Part shown: positions 37,229-49,600 of the stretch, piece after piece
Layout: every line of letters starts with the position of its first letter
Numbering within the stretch: position 1 is the stretch's first letter
Assembly (NCBI GenBank): GCA_016165875.1
Contig: JABBOT010000008.1
Location: forward strand, 3,090,794-3,154,793
Length of the DNA: 64,000 nucleotides
Direction: 5' to 3'
Source: Acanthopleura granulata
Taxonomy: Eukaryota; Mollusca; Polyplacophora; Chitonida; Chitonidae
Program-made: the position numbers and the translations under genes
Notes under the pieces: model-generated
Database searches by the model: none
Seen by the model: the letters and a program-made list of their open reading frames with translations, nothing else
Told to the model about the DNA's origin: nothing

Positions 37229-40200
37229 ATTATTGATATTACATAATTAAGTATATGTTTTTTCTATTCTTGTAAATAATAACAAGCGTTCGGAACAAGT
37301 TAAGGTAAATCAGCCATTGTATAAGAGCTCAGTAGTTATTAACAAGCAAAGACTCAAGCAGTTAATCCAATGGATTTATGTAAATGTTCATGACTTATTT
37401 TATTGAGAGACATTCCTGAAACATAATGGTATAGTTAGATGTAAATCTTTTATTTGCAAACAAACTGATATTAATCAAATGCTCCGTAATATTATAACAC
37501 AGACGGGATCAGATTTTCACAATCATAAGGCATATCCACCGAGAGCACGTGTCACGTCGCATCCTAACCAGGCGACCCTCCCAGAATCGGTCACCAAACA
37601 CTTTCCAGAGCTCTATGTATGGCAGCTCAAGGTGAACATCTGCACATTTCATCTTCAATTCAGTAGTCGGCTATTTTTACTAGTGCTGCAGAAGAATCCC
37701 TTCCCCAACGCGGACATATTGAAAATAGAACAGGCTTATTTGGTGTTGATTTGTTGCTCTGGCTCCCCACAGAAACTCCGTTTCGCGTGGCAGCAGTGAG
37801 TAATGCGTATGGTAACACGTTTCCATTATGGAGCCAATCTTCACGGAGTAAGGAAATCGATAAAACCGTGCCAAACCATGCCAGAAAGTGAAATATTTTA
37901 ATTGGTGAAAAGCTTGTATATTTTTTTCTGTTCATACAAGTATGGGCCAGATGTGCACATTGTTACAGAGTAATTCCCACGCCATGTTTAGATCTAACCT
38001 GATCTATTCTCATTTTTTTCCTACTTTAGTAAGCTCAGTTTTGGTTGTTTATTGACCTTCTTATAACCTTTCGTGCTGTAATCTCACAGACTGTTTGATT
38101 ATCTTACGACCAAAAGACAAGAATGTCTCTTGAACAAACTGACGCAGCTTCTCTTTGTTAGAAACCTTTATTGCCTCCTGAAAAGAAACAAAGACACTGG
38201 AAAAATCTGTAGTCATACCAACACTATCTTTTTCATTTATTTAAAAACATACTCAGGACAAAAAGTTACTCTCATTTTTCGTCAATTGCTGGCGAACCCT
38301 CCCTTGTTTGATATATATCATACTACAGGAAGGCAAGAGGTCTCATGTGAACTTCATGCAAGATGGCAGTGGATTGCACTGGTGAATGCTAATTGCATCG
38401 GCAGGACTCCAGAAATATGGCACTGTGAGAGTGTCGGAGTAGGGAGAAGGTGGGGGTTCTAGAAAATCCCCTGCAGAAGACTGAGATGGAACCCTTGTGT
38501 GACTTGACAAAGTCGAAAGAAGTTCTTTTTTCCCTTGCTTAAAATCCCTCTTTCGTTGCTAAGTGCCAGAGGTTATGGTTTTACCGTCTCAGCGGTCCTT
38601 GTTTATTACATACCATTTGTGGTGCCAGGACAGCCACGCAATGAATTTGCTGCTATTATTTCTTCAGTTAACAAGTATAATGATTAGCACTTCCGTTACC
38701 ACTTATGTTATAAACGGAGCTGTCACGAAACAGAACTATCATAGCATCCAGATTGTCGCGCAGTATCTGGAGCCATTTGTCATGAACACGAATTCATTAG
38801 CCTCAACATCACTCGCCTTAATTCATTACATATTTGATGCTGTTTACGGCGTCTCGCAAGATCTTAACTGGCTTATCTCTCGCGGATACTTTAGAGTAAA
38901 CCTTGGCGGCTGTATAGCACACAGAGAATACTTCAAAGGTCTGCAGCTACTCTGAGTATCGATCTTTGTGGATTACTGGCCGCGTCTTTCTGAGCAAGAA
39001 CAGACGTCAATTGATCTGGCCACTCTGCATCTCGATGGAGTGTCCTATGGAGTGATTTTAAACCCTGGCTTTAAGGCCGATCGATCAGAGAATTTAAGAA
39101 CTTCAAGACGACGGGGTTAACAACAGACTCATTGGAATAATCGAAGTCAGAACAGCAAAATAACTCTCTCTGATTGGCTGGACGAGGTCACTTACGACAA
39201 TACATTCCTGGTCATTCTTCATTTATCAGAACAGTTAACTGTCCATCTTTAAGTCTTTAGCAGGGCTGTGCTAGTCGATGGCGGCGAAGAGCGTCTTCTT
39301 CATCAGAGAGTTATGTCGCCAGCTAGACAATGGAAAGAGACGAGCCGTAAATTACCACTCACGATGAATGAGTATGCCTGACCACGGCAGCATTCACACA
39401 CCATTACCACCAATATGTGCCCTCTACTTCTGAGCAGAGTTGCCTTCTGTACAACCCTCCACTGATACATACATTCTGAGTTCGCAATACCATGCCGGTA
39501 TACATTAGGAGACCTGTTCTGCCTCACGGCTCTTGCAGTGGAGTTTGCCATTGATTATTTGAAAACGGTTGTTAAAATTATAAATTCCTCTGGGTAAACA
39601 TAACAATTTTCTACACACTGCGTATTTCCTTAGCTATTACCCCTATTGGAATTAATTCGTTTTTATCAGCCTCTAAAATTACATTATATTTAAACAATCC
39701 ATGATCGTATTTTGTATTTTTCTATTTCTAATTTGTTAATCAACCCTGAGCCTGGAAACACGTCATGGCCTAAGCGAACCTCATCACATGCTTGACAGAC
39801 CTCCTGATAGAAAGCCGAAACCGAGACAGCTAGAGATGGATTTGAACGCATGGCCTTATTTATTAACGCCTAGTGATTGGTATAAAAAAATCCGCAGACT
39901 GCTCGGCGAACGAGGTCTCTCTTTACTGTTGTTTACTGGGGGAAAGCCATGAATTCCACGCAAGTGCATCTAATTATTCCAGCTACGCGTTGAGCTGCAT
40001 TGACAGTATGGACAAAACCCGCTTTCCTAATTCATTCCGTGGGGTGTACTTCCTAAAATTTGTATTGTCTCTTTTGTTCTGTATTAAATAAGGACTACGA
40101 AATGTCAGGTTATTTGATCACCGGTGTATTGTCACTAAAGGTCGACAACGCTGTTGGCTTTATGTTTCCACGTTGTTTGAATGCTGTTCCCAGCATTCAG

Positions 40201-43200
40201 TTTACCTTGGCCTTTTCAGAAGATACATTAGGACTCGGGGGAAAACCCGCATAAAAACTAACTCAGGGCTTCCAATGTTGCAATCAGAGAACTGCGACTG
40301 ACAACACTTCCTCTTTAACAAGATGTATTCAAAGACTCCGGCATCGATTTGCTCCACTCAATTTTATTTTCGCTGAGAGCCTGTTCAATTGAGCCTTACA
40401 AGTTAACTTAATTCAGCAATGCTTCGTTTGTTTGTCGATGTTCATGTGAAAAATTGCGTAATTTTGCACGCAAGCTCAAACAAAATATTCCATTGCCAAT
40501 TTTCTTTTATTAATTTGATTCGAGTCTACCCGTCTGAGAGAGTTGTGGTACATGCAGTGGTCGTGATGAAACACTACGATTATGTGTCTCATGCTGAACA
40601 TGACTAATTGGTGACACATGCATAGTGTCCTTGGAACATACCTCCAGTTTCTAGATCATTCAATACATCGTATAATATCTTGGATCTGTTATATTCAGAT
40701 TTTATTGATTTTTCACAAGCGGATAATATGTGTAGGCCAACACATTTTGCTTGGAGGAGAACTACACAATGTTTCTGGGGCTAAGCAGAGTCGTCATCAA
40801 CACAGTGCTTGTGCATGCTTTTCAGATGGACGCCAAACAAGTGCCTGTGGTATGATTTACATTGTATGTCATACGCGTTTCCGACTGGATCAGCGCCATA
40901 GGCATTTATCGGACTAAATGTAATATTAATATCCAATCCACAGCGTTCAAGAACTGGATATGCGTCAGCTTATCTGGTCAAAATTCATGTCTTAGCCCAG
41001 GCGATGCATAAAAATCCAAATACGACAATCAATGCACGGAAGCTTTTGGCACAATCTGGAACGAAGGTCATCGTAGAACATATTACAGTTAGTTCGATAG
41101 GCTGATCAGAAGACTCATCGCTGGCACTTCGCCAAGTCTTTCCGCTAGACGGCGCTGTATTTTGCTGTGTGGGTCTGATGGCAGAACCGGTGCCTTGGTC
41201 AAGATGTTCCGTACAGGCCAGACGCTGACATGTCCTACAATAATCGAGCTTGATTCCATTGGTAGAAAATTGCCTCTTCGCTGTCAGGGTCATAAAGGGG
41301 CGAATCATCTGATGTGAACAAGTAGGTTTTGCAGTTCTAGACTTCTGATGCTCCAAAAATCTGTGGAGAACCTGACAGCATACTGTCAAACTGTTATACC
41401 TACATGTGCGTGAAAAACGCGATGTTAGATACTGTAAGTCACAGCGTGATAACAACAGAGTAAATGAATAGGACACTGACAGTTTTTGTTCATACGCCGA
41501 AGTGACTTTTTTGTGCTGTGTAATTCAAATGTGTTAATGCTTTGATTCTCTTACTTTTTTATTTACTTAGCTCTTTATTTCTGTCCATTGTTTATTGTTT
41601 GTTGTCATACTCAAGAATTTATGACACAATCTCTCAGCAGTTTCAGATGGCAGGATCGATGTTTAGAGCCTGTAGATACTCCTTGGTCAGAGAGAACCGT
41701 ATTTATCTACCTGCCCGCCATTAAATGCTATTATTATAGATTTTAGCTTTCCTTTAGTATTAGCTGTATTTTAGAATCCATATTTCTTGATTTAAATGTG
41801 AAGAAATGACAATTACGTATGAACATTTTTCGTCAGCTGGAATAGCGCCGTCACACCGGTACAAATCACATCCTGCAGGTACCTCGCTCTTGTCCTCATT
41901 CCATCAATATTGAATGCATTAATGTGATCAAGTGTCACTTGGCTCTGGTGCCGCTATGGGTTCATGGTAATGTTATGATTGGCGTGGCAATAGACAACGA
42001 GATTGGCAGTGCCACAACGCCACAGACAACTTGGACATCGGGAATCCAAACCGTCGCCCAAAAACCTTGTTTGTTTAGTTAATACCGTGCATAAAAAATA
42101 AATTAGTCTGGCATTAAATTTCCAACAAATCCGCATTTGAGTGCAAAACATCTACGCCAGGTCGTTCCAAAATACCTCTGTTCACATACATTCCATTAGA
42201 AAGATCTGGGCAAACTGCGATTGTGTAACTTTTTCCCCATTGTTCGCTGAGCGTCTAGATTCGATCATGTGGAAACCTGTGAGTAGACATTCTAGGGAAG
42301 ATCAGATCTGTAAATTTGGTGGTTCTGGTAAGATGCCAAGGTTGCTCTGTAGACTCCGGAGACGCGTGTATAAGGCAGTCGTTTAGCACGGCTGTGTCAT
42401 GTTACACGGACGTCTATCAGCCAGTGTTATGTCAGCCGTTACAGATTCTAACCAGTAATTAACATACATTGATGGGCTCCTGGCAGAAAGATCGATTATC
42501 TCTCTATTATCATTTTCCTTTACACAAATTACCCTCTATGAAAACCGCAGTAGTTAATGCTGATAGAATTTGAAGGGACATTAAATCGAGTTCCTTCAAG
42601 GCGATTTCTTGCCCCCATTACCATATACAAATTGCATCCAGCGGCCAAGTGCTTCTAAACATCAGCGTTTATACCAGGCCGAGGCATCACTCCACGCGGC
42701 CATCTTACAGGCCATGCAGGTTTACGCTTGTCGTATTTGGGAACATGCTTTTTAATCTAATTTTAGCTAATCAATATTACATTTGTGATGCATTTAATTC
42801 TGTGGTTAACGCAGTGCATGCTTGGTATATTTACGTGCACTTAGTGGTTAACTTCTCCATGCTCATGGTTATTAGTGAGCACGTATGCATGTAGAGAATT
42901 CATGTACATGTAAGATAGGCCGATAACATTACCAATGAATCGTCGAACAGGGTCAGGGTTCTGTCAAACAGCCTTGTCAGCTTTCCTGTGGTTAAATGCA
43001 GCAAATGACTTCAATGAACGTTGGTCTGTGTGGAAGTACGGATAATCCTGGATAGCACTTTGCCATGCCCTTGAAATGTTGGGGGAAAGGGGCTGCTTAT
43101 TACTTATATTTCTATATACTATATATTACTTTTGTGTTATTATTTATTTACAAAATTTGGCCTTTGACTTACACATTGGGGGTGTTATCCTTGTAGTATT

Positions 43201-44389
43201 TACACAATGTTAAAGACTAAAAGTCCTTAGAATATTTCTGGCAGTTTGCATTTTGCAGTTGTACATTTATATCCAATATAATCACAGAAGCCCCAAAGTA
43301 AAACTCCAAAAATCCGCTACAACCAGACGGACACTAAATTGTCTTCGTATACCATTAAATCTGTGTCATTCCATACGGCAAATTACCCGTAACTCTTAAT
43401 GATGGCGAATGAGTGGAATATGTGCGTTTGCAGGTCAGATGTGTTTTCTCTATAATGTGATGAATGAGTAATCCCAGTGCTGTGCAGACAGGAATTTATA
43501 ATAAGCTGTATGGGTATTATAGCCAAGTGTCTACAACTAACGTCTGCGTCCAATTGCATAGTCTTCGGATGCTTTCACTCTCCAGCAAGAGTTGGAGAAG
43601 TGCAGAAGCCAGACACATTTAGGTCATTGAAAACTATTGACTGATTCTCTTTGCATGATCTGTGCTAATTTTTATATTTTAAACCCTTTCTTTGTTCTCT
43701 GGTGGTTTGTGTTAATTGTCGTTTTTGGAAACTGGTCTTACGATTACTGACCCGGAACGTCTAATTTGGTTGACGGCTGGTATACGAATCAATGCTTAGG
43801 TTTTTGATATGTATGTGTGGTGAGGTTGTATCGGGCAATGAAGATGTTAAAGCAGGAAACGGGGTCCGTGTCTGGCTATTCTCCTTGCCTCTGAACAAGC
43901 CTTGGCATCGGTCAGGCCTGGGTTTAATAAATTTATACCAGTAGTTTAGGGATTTGTAGGCGTCTTGCGTCACTTCCACCTAAATCGTCCAACCGAAACA
44001 ATGCATCAAATTGTAACGTGTCAAACCCAATATGAAACTCAACCTGGCGTGAAGGCAAGGTACACACCATGTCTTTCTTAAATTAAGGATATTTGTGGTT
44101 AATTATCATGAAAATCTCGTACATTGTTGTATGTAATGGGCTGACATTTGTTCGCGGACAGACCAGAAGGCAATAAAGCCAGACCGCAGACAGATTTTAC
44201 ATAAGAAAGCCGTTTATACACCAGTCTGATCTTCACAGGGCTGGTCACGATATTGGCGTTGGGTGATACGGGACGTAATCAAAGTCAGATGAATGGACGG
44301 GTGCCTGTTGCCAACCTCTGATGATTGGGGAGAGATTACAGGAACATTTCAGCCGTAATGAACCCCTGTGAGTGCCTGAGTGGATACTG
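37229..44389. other. No assignable gene
   Basis: 7 kb without a supported gene. It contains the dispersed-repeat fragment TGGTTTTACCGTCTC near 38576, a 130-codon plus-strand frame (38563-38955) and a 163-codon minus-strand frame (40985-41476) ending in a hydrophobic stretch. Neither frame has a good splice context. A short plus-strand segment at 42202-42277 (AG acceptor, CCT|GTGAGT donor) encodes KIWANCDCVTFSPLFAERLD; it is exon-like but isolated. Confidence 0.45.
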
Positions 44390-45005
44390 GACTACGGTCT
44401 GGTCACAGGGACCGGTGCGTGTTGTCTACATCTGGTAATGTGTCCTTGTACCAGGCGGGACTGGTGTCAGGGCATACAGTTTGCATTTGGTTATGCGTTC
44501 TTGTACCAGGCGGGACTGCTATCATTACATACAGTATAGATCTGGTAATGCGTCCTTGTACCAGATGAGTCTAATACCTATTGACGCTGTTCACTTTCAG
44601 TATGACACCATTCACATCTATTCAGGAATTTGACACAGAAATGAATTCAGTGTACAGCTGGTGATGCGTCCTTATTACAGGCCGGACGTGTTTGAGCATA
44701 GCCCTTGTACCAGATGAGGACTGATGTTCGGGCCTACAGCCTAGGGCTGATAAGGCATCCTTTTAATGCGTACAGCATATAGCTGGTAATGCGTCCTTGT
44801 ACCAGATGAGAGCTGATGTTCGGGCATACAGGTAATGCATCCGTGCACCAGGCGGGACTGGTGTTAGGGTATATACACACTGAAGCTGATAATGTACCCT
44901 TCTACCCGACGAAACTAACAGTGATTGGCACCTGGTCGTTTCATTGTGATATCATTCACAGCTTTTCAGGAATATATCCCAGGCATGAATTCATACATGT
45001 AGTCT
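44390..45005 (+). repeat. Degenerate about 55 bp repeat with higher-order duplication
   Basis: CTTGTACCAG variants recur at 44445, 44500, 44555, 44671, 44704, 44796 and 44842, the first three exactly 55 bp apart. The unit is approximately CTGGTAATGCGTCCTTGTAC, then CAGGCGGGACTGGTGTCAGG and GCATACAG. A non-unit segment with ATTCACA, CTTTTCAGGAAT and CATGAATTCA-type blocks occurs at about 44579-44656 and again at about 44921-45000. A composite block roughly 340 bp long was therefore duplicated after the short array formed. Confidence 0.85.
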
Positions 45006-46161
45006 ACATCCGTGCTGTTAATTGTTTCAGATATATATCGGGTATCATGATTCCATTTAGTTGAAATTCTCATGCTTGCCGTGTAAATTACGCTGTACCC
45101 TAACTCTTTCCACTAAAACACGTATCCACGAAGCACGCAATTTCTGGCATAGTGGAAATGGAAGTAGCTATACACATGCTATATAAAGGGACTGCAATGA
45201 ACATATTTAGCACCACTTAAACTTATGGCTAAGCAATAACGAATAGGGTAGATTTCGGCCCAGTTGTGTTAATGACACGTGCGTCAGGAATAAAAATATC
45301 AGTACAAACCATTATAGGAACAGGAGTACATTTAGTGTTTATTGATCGTTATTTTCTTATTTCTTGATCAGTGATTTTATAACGCAAATATGTCACAAGC
45401 ATAAAAGCCGTTTAGGTCCACTCTTTAACTACACTCAATTCACACATATGCCACACTCAAAATTTCTGTGTGATTTCAAACATACAGTAAAATGCTGAAT
45501 TTTAAAGAAAGAATTTTCCAAATTAGCGGAATACTTATTTACTATCATATGCAGGGCATGGTCAAGTCTGTGAACTGATTAATAAAATAAGTCCTCCCAT
45601 TCTTTAAAGAATGGAAGATTATGTAATAAATACTTCTCTTCGAAATTCATGTTTGGCACTTGTGCCGTAACAGATACGTATTAATTCATTTATGTAATTG
45701 TTGGTCTCGTCTAGTCTGTAAGAGAACCTACTGCAGTTCAGCCATTATCCGAACAATCCCCAACAGCTAAGCAGCAGACGAGACAACGGAAAACATTCGG
45801 TGGACTAACCTGTTTATGGCTCTCATAAAATGGACCCATCTAGGAAGGCATGATAATGTTCCGATTCCTTAACCCAGCCCTTATCTCCAACAACTTCATG
45901 CACAAACATCATCCGACTAAGCCAAACGTTAGTCGTCAAAGTTCAGCCGGCAGTAAAGCTTATTATTACAGCGGTCTTGGAAAGGAATATTGGTGGGCCA
46001 TTTATAAACAGTCAATTCTGGCAGCCAGCAGAAAGTTTTGGCAATCAGCAGAAGGTTAATTTAGGATAAATGTTAGCTTAGACTCGAGAAACGCGTATGT
46101 GTGTTTGGACGAGCAGCTCGCCGGCGTGTAATGCACCATGCTGATCCTATTGTGTCCAAAT
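45006..46161. other. No gene seen; one perfect palindrome
   Basis: The only notable item is CCATTCTTTAAAGAATGG at 45597-45614, a perfect 18 bp palindrome. No exon is supported. Confidence 0.55.
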
Positions 46162-46260
46162 AGCCCGGTGCTATCCCCGGGCTAATGGTTCAAGTCCACG
46201 CCGTGTCAGCTCGAAATCGAATCACCGAACTGCAGAATTGTGAGTGGCACTCTCATTAGA
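46120..46260 (+). repeat. tRNA-like SINE head, degenerate
   Basis: AGCCCGG and CCGGGCT (46162-46168 and 46177-46183) form a 7 bp stem like an anticodon arm. TAAT and then GGTTCAAGTCC follow, an excellent B box at 46188-46198. The acceptor and D arms are not recognisable and the T stem pairs poorly, so this is not a functional tRNA gene. It is best read as the head of an old tRNA-derived SINE. No A-rich tail is visible nearby. Confidence 0.4.
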
Positions 46261-46640
46261 TTTATGTACAAATCAACCTTGGTAACCCGTAATAAGATTC
46301 TTTCATTATGGTTTTACATGGAGACCTATCTATGATAGTGTCAGAAAGCCTAGAACTCTCCCAGCAGCTGCCCTGATCCGGTTTCGCTTTTTCTTTGGTC
46401 AATACCTAGGTTAAGGAAATCCCATTGCCAATTTACATTGGCCTGTTCCGTTTCCATTGGCTTCTCCCGAGAGAAGGCTCTGTGAAGTGACTATTGACCT
46501 TCCTACAAGTCACATTTACAGCATAAAGAGACGCTCTAAGGAACCCAGAGACTATGACCCGCTCTGAACACCCACAGATTCTGGTCCTTGGTGAATTCTA
46601 CAGAGATTAAAAATAACCGAATTTTATTTTCGTACCGCTA

Positions 46641-46678
46641 CTACATTTATTTGACCTACATTTATTTGACCTACATTT
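46641..46678 (+). repeat. 15 bp tandem repeat, 2.5 copies
   Basis: CTACATTTATTTGAC is repeated at 46641-46655 and 46656-46670 with a partial third copy. In the minus-strand frame it encodes repeated NKCRS units; this is a trivial consequence of the 15 bp period. Confidence 0.9.
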
Positions 46679-49600
46679 CCTCACATGTTTCAGGTCCAAA
46701 GCCAGGTTCGACTTCATGAAAATTTGAACAACGATCAAGACATGCATTTTTTGACTTTTATGTGGGAATACATATTGTGATAAACATACCGCGACATCAA
46801 ACCGAGAATAGTTTTCCATTTGGATTAAGTCAATTATTTTTATTTTACTATGAAATGAGCTTACAGCGCGTGCTAACATAGCAATTGTATTACGCGTTTG
46901 ACAAAAGCAATATTCTCTTACATGACAAGGATTTTTCCAAAAAGTTTTGAAAACATAAGTCTAAATAAAAAAAACAACATATTTTAGCTTAATGATACTG
47001 CGCCTATTTTCTAAGTATCAAATTCAATGTGCCTGTTGCCTGTATTCGGTGTTTGGATCGACTGATTACTCAAAATCCTAGAAGGCCGTGGCCACTAAAG
47101 GAATGAGAACCCTCGGGAATTGGACTCTATGTGAACTGTTATCTATGTTGTCCGTAGGCGTACCTCTACCTTCATAAACCGAGATGTTAGTGCAGGTGTG
47201 TTACGCATTTCCGTATTCACATCTCAGGGCGAAATGAATTGCTTGTATGAGTGGTATAAACCTGTACATGCGTACTGCCTTCTTTGCAAGTGTTACATAA
47301 ACGCCAGCTTACTTGCTAGTGACAATCTCAGTGTGGTATTTTATTCAGAAAACAAGGGTAAGACAACAAGACAATGCTCAGTCGCGTGACATAGCAAAAA
47401 GCTCGATTTCCTTACCCGCAGTTTGAAAGAATTCTGACACACGCTCGATAACCCAATGACAAAATTCCCGCCGTGATGGCGCCCATAACTCTTGAAGTTG
47501 AGTCGTATTTATTTCGCTTAATGGGGATAGTGTCTTGTGTGGATTCCATTTTTCTTGGAAAAGATTTCGATGCGGGTACAACAGTTGAAAGAAAAAGAAT
47601 ATCAAACCAACTCCAAACATTAAAAATAATACAGAATTGCATTCGTATTGGTTTATGTACTTCAAGCAGGCTACGTCGTTTTTCTTCAGATTTTCCTGAG
47701 ACAGGAAGAAAAAAACATTTGCTACATAGTAAACCACTTTACACTTACAGATAAAACCATGTGTCATCTTCATAATCTGCACAAAAACAGGCTTCGGATA
47801 CATCTCCCGGTTTCCGGTTTTTACAAGTGGCTACACCTTCATGATATCTGTGTCTCTCTGTTCTTTTTTCTTCTCACCATAAATGTACGAATTCGATATA
47901 CAGCGGTTTACTCCATTAGCGGCGTCCTTTGTTGTAGTGAATAATGGCAGCGTAACGTATACACCGACAAAGTTAGGAATCATTGCAGACAAGCCAACAT
48001 TTTAACTTGCTTTTTCTCAATAGTTAGGACATCGCGTAACTAAGGTATATTCCATGTGAAGGACAAATCCTCAGAGTGGGTCAAAATATTTTTTAAATAT
48101 TTTTCTGCATTATATAAGTAGAAATTAAGGAGTGGAGATGAAATGCGTGTGACGAAAACAATTCCTGTCCCCTTCGCCTCACGTTTAGTTAAAAGATGTG
48201 TCACGTTACTACTGCGTTTTAGCAGTACCCGCATCCTTGGCCTCAGGATAACATAGGTCTGGCTATTTACTTCGGCATCCTTTTCCTAATTCGGTCTCTT
48301 CTCCCTGCGGATGAGCACAGTTTTAATAGGTATTAGGTGTGGAATTCTTCCTGTCAATGGCTGTGCTGTCATCCGGTAAGCAAACAGAAGCAGTAACACG
48401 TGACTGTCAACGGATAGGTTCCTGGGAACATATCTTACCTCTTGCTGAGAGACATTGATGAGGAAGATCTCGCATTCTGGTGTACAAAGGCCAAGAGTGG
48501 CCTATACTGGCTTCAGCCTCTGGCTTGTTACTCTGGTTTCAGAATAAAAAGGAAAATACGAGTGAAACCTAAAAAGAAACTCAAAAGAATTTCGTGTACG
48601 TGTATATCAGTTGAAACGAACATATTGCGTGCTACTGTCGAAAAAGGGGTCTTCATGTGGTCAGTAATAAAGTTTTTATCAATTTTTGAAATGATTAACT
48701 AGGTTACATGTATGTATAGTACAGAGGCGAATGTAGCCAGCCTTGTTTCAGATAATGTCGTATTTGTGACCAATCATATTGCCTCAACTCTCAATCTTCC
48801 GGTTCCTAGTTCACGTCACTCTTTTTAGCATTTGGGTCCAACCCATCTCAACACCATCCGCGTAAACCCACTGACACAACGGCTTCTTCCACAACTTTTC
48901 AAAACATACAGTTTGATAGCCCTTATCACGTACGTCATGTTCTTCGTCTTTGAGACGTTTGTAAACTTCATCCGTATTTTTGCACCGGTACCGTCGATTC
49001 AGCTATAGCTATTATGATTGTGTTCCTTTTCTTTATGTAATTCCTCTGTATTTGTGAAACGTCTACATTTTGTTTGTTGCTGGAAGAAAACGATGTTTTG
49101 ACCAATAAGGTGACAATTATAGATATTTCATAAAGACAACCATCTGTGTATACGAGAGATGAATGTTGACGTTCGTTATCTCAATTTTTTTTTCTTATTT
49201 TTGTCCAGTTATTTTACCGAGAATTTAAATCTTTCGGACAAGAGACTTTTTCTTTTCAGTATACGGACACAATCCACTTTCCTTACTAGCATTAGAAAGT
49301 TCTCTCCATCAGCGATAACTCCCTTAAACAATGGCCGCTTTCATAACTTTCCGCATCCAAGAAATTGATCACATTTATCTCTCTTGTGATGGGTTTATTC
49401 TTCCATTGTAAATAATATGAATATGTAATACAGTATCATGCTACAGTTAAACACTAACCCCATACAAGATGATGAAAACACTTCTTTTAATGAATTCCGT
49501 GTCAGGAATCTTTGGTAGACTCCTTTAGCTTGTACACTTGAAAACAATTAACCCATGAGATAGGAAATAGAACAGAAGAAGTTGTTTGTTGTTACAGCAA

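Noticed and set aside
38563..38955. 130-codon plus-strand open frame
   Set aside because: It begins with a non-ATG codon inside a dispersed-repeat fragment, and no domain or splice context is seen.
40985..41476. 163-codon minus-strand open frame with a hydrophobic C-terminus
   Set aside because: There is no family resemblance. Several weak acceptors compete, and there is no upstream exon or promoter. One hydrophobic stretch is not enough to call a membrane protein.
46162..46200. Possible tRNA gene (anticodon-like hairpin plus perfect B box)
   Set aside because: The acceptor stem and D arm are absent and the T stem pairs poorly. It is better explained as a SINE head.
48418..48702. Protein-like plus-strand frame with a Lys/Arg-rich stretch
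   Set aside because: The acceptor before it lacks a pyrimidine tract, no donor follows, and no family is recognised. Too weak to list as a gene.
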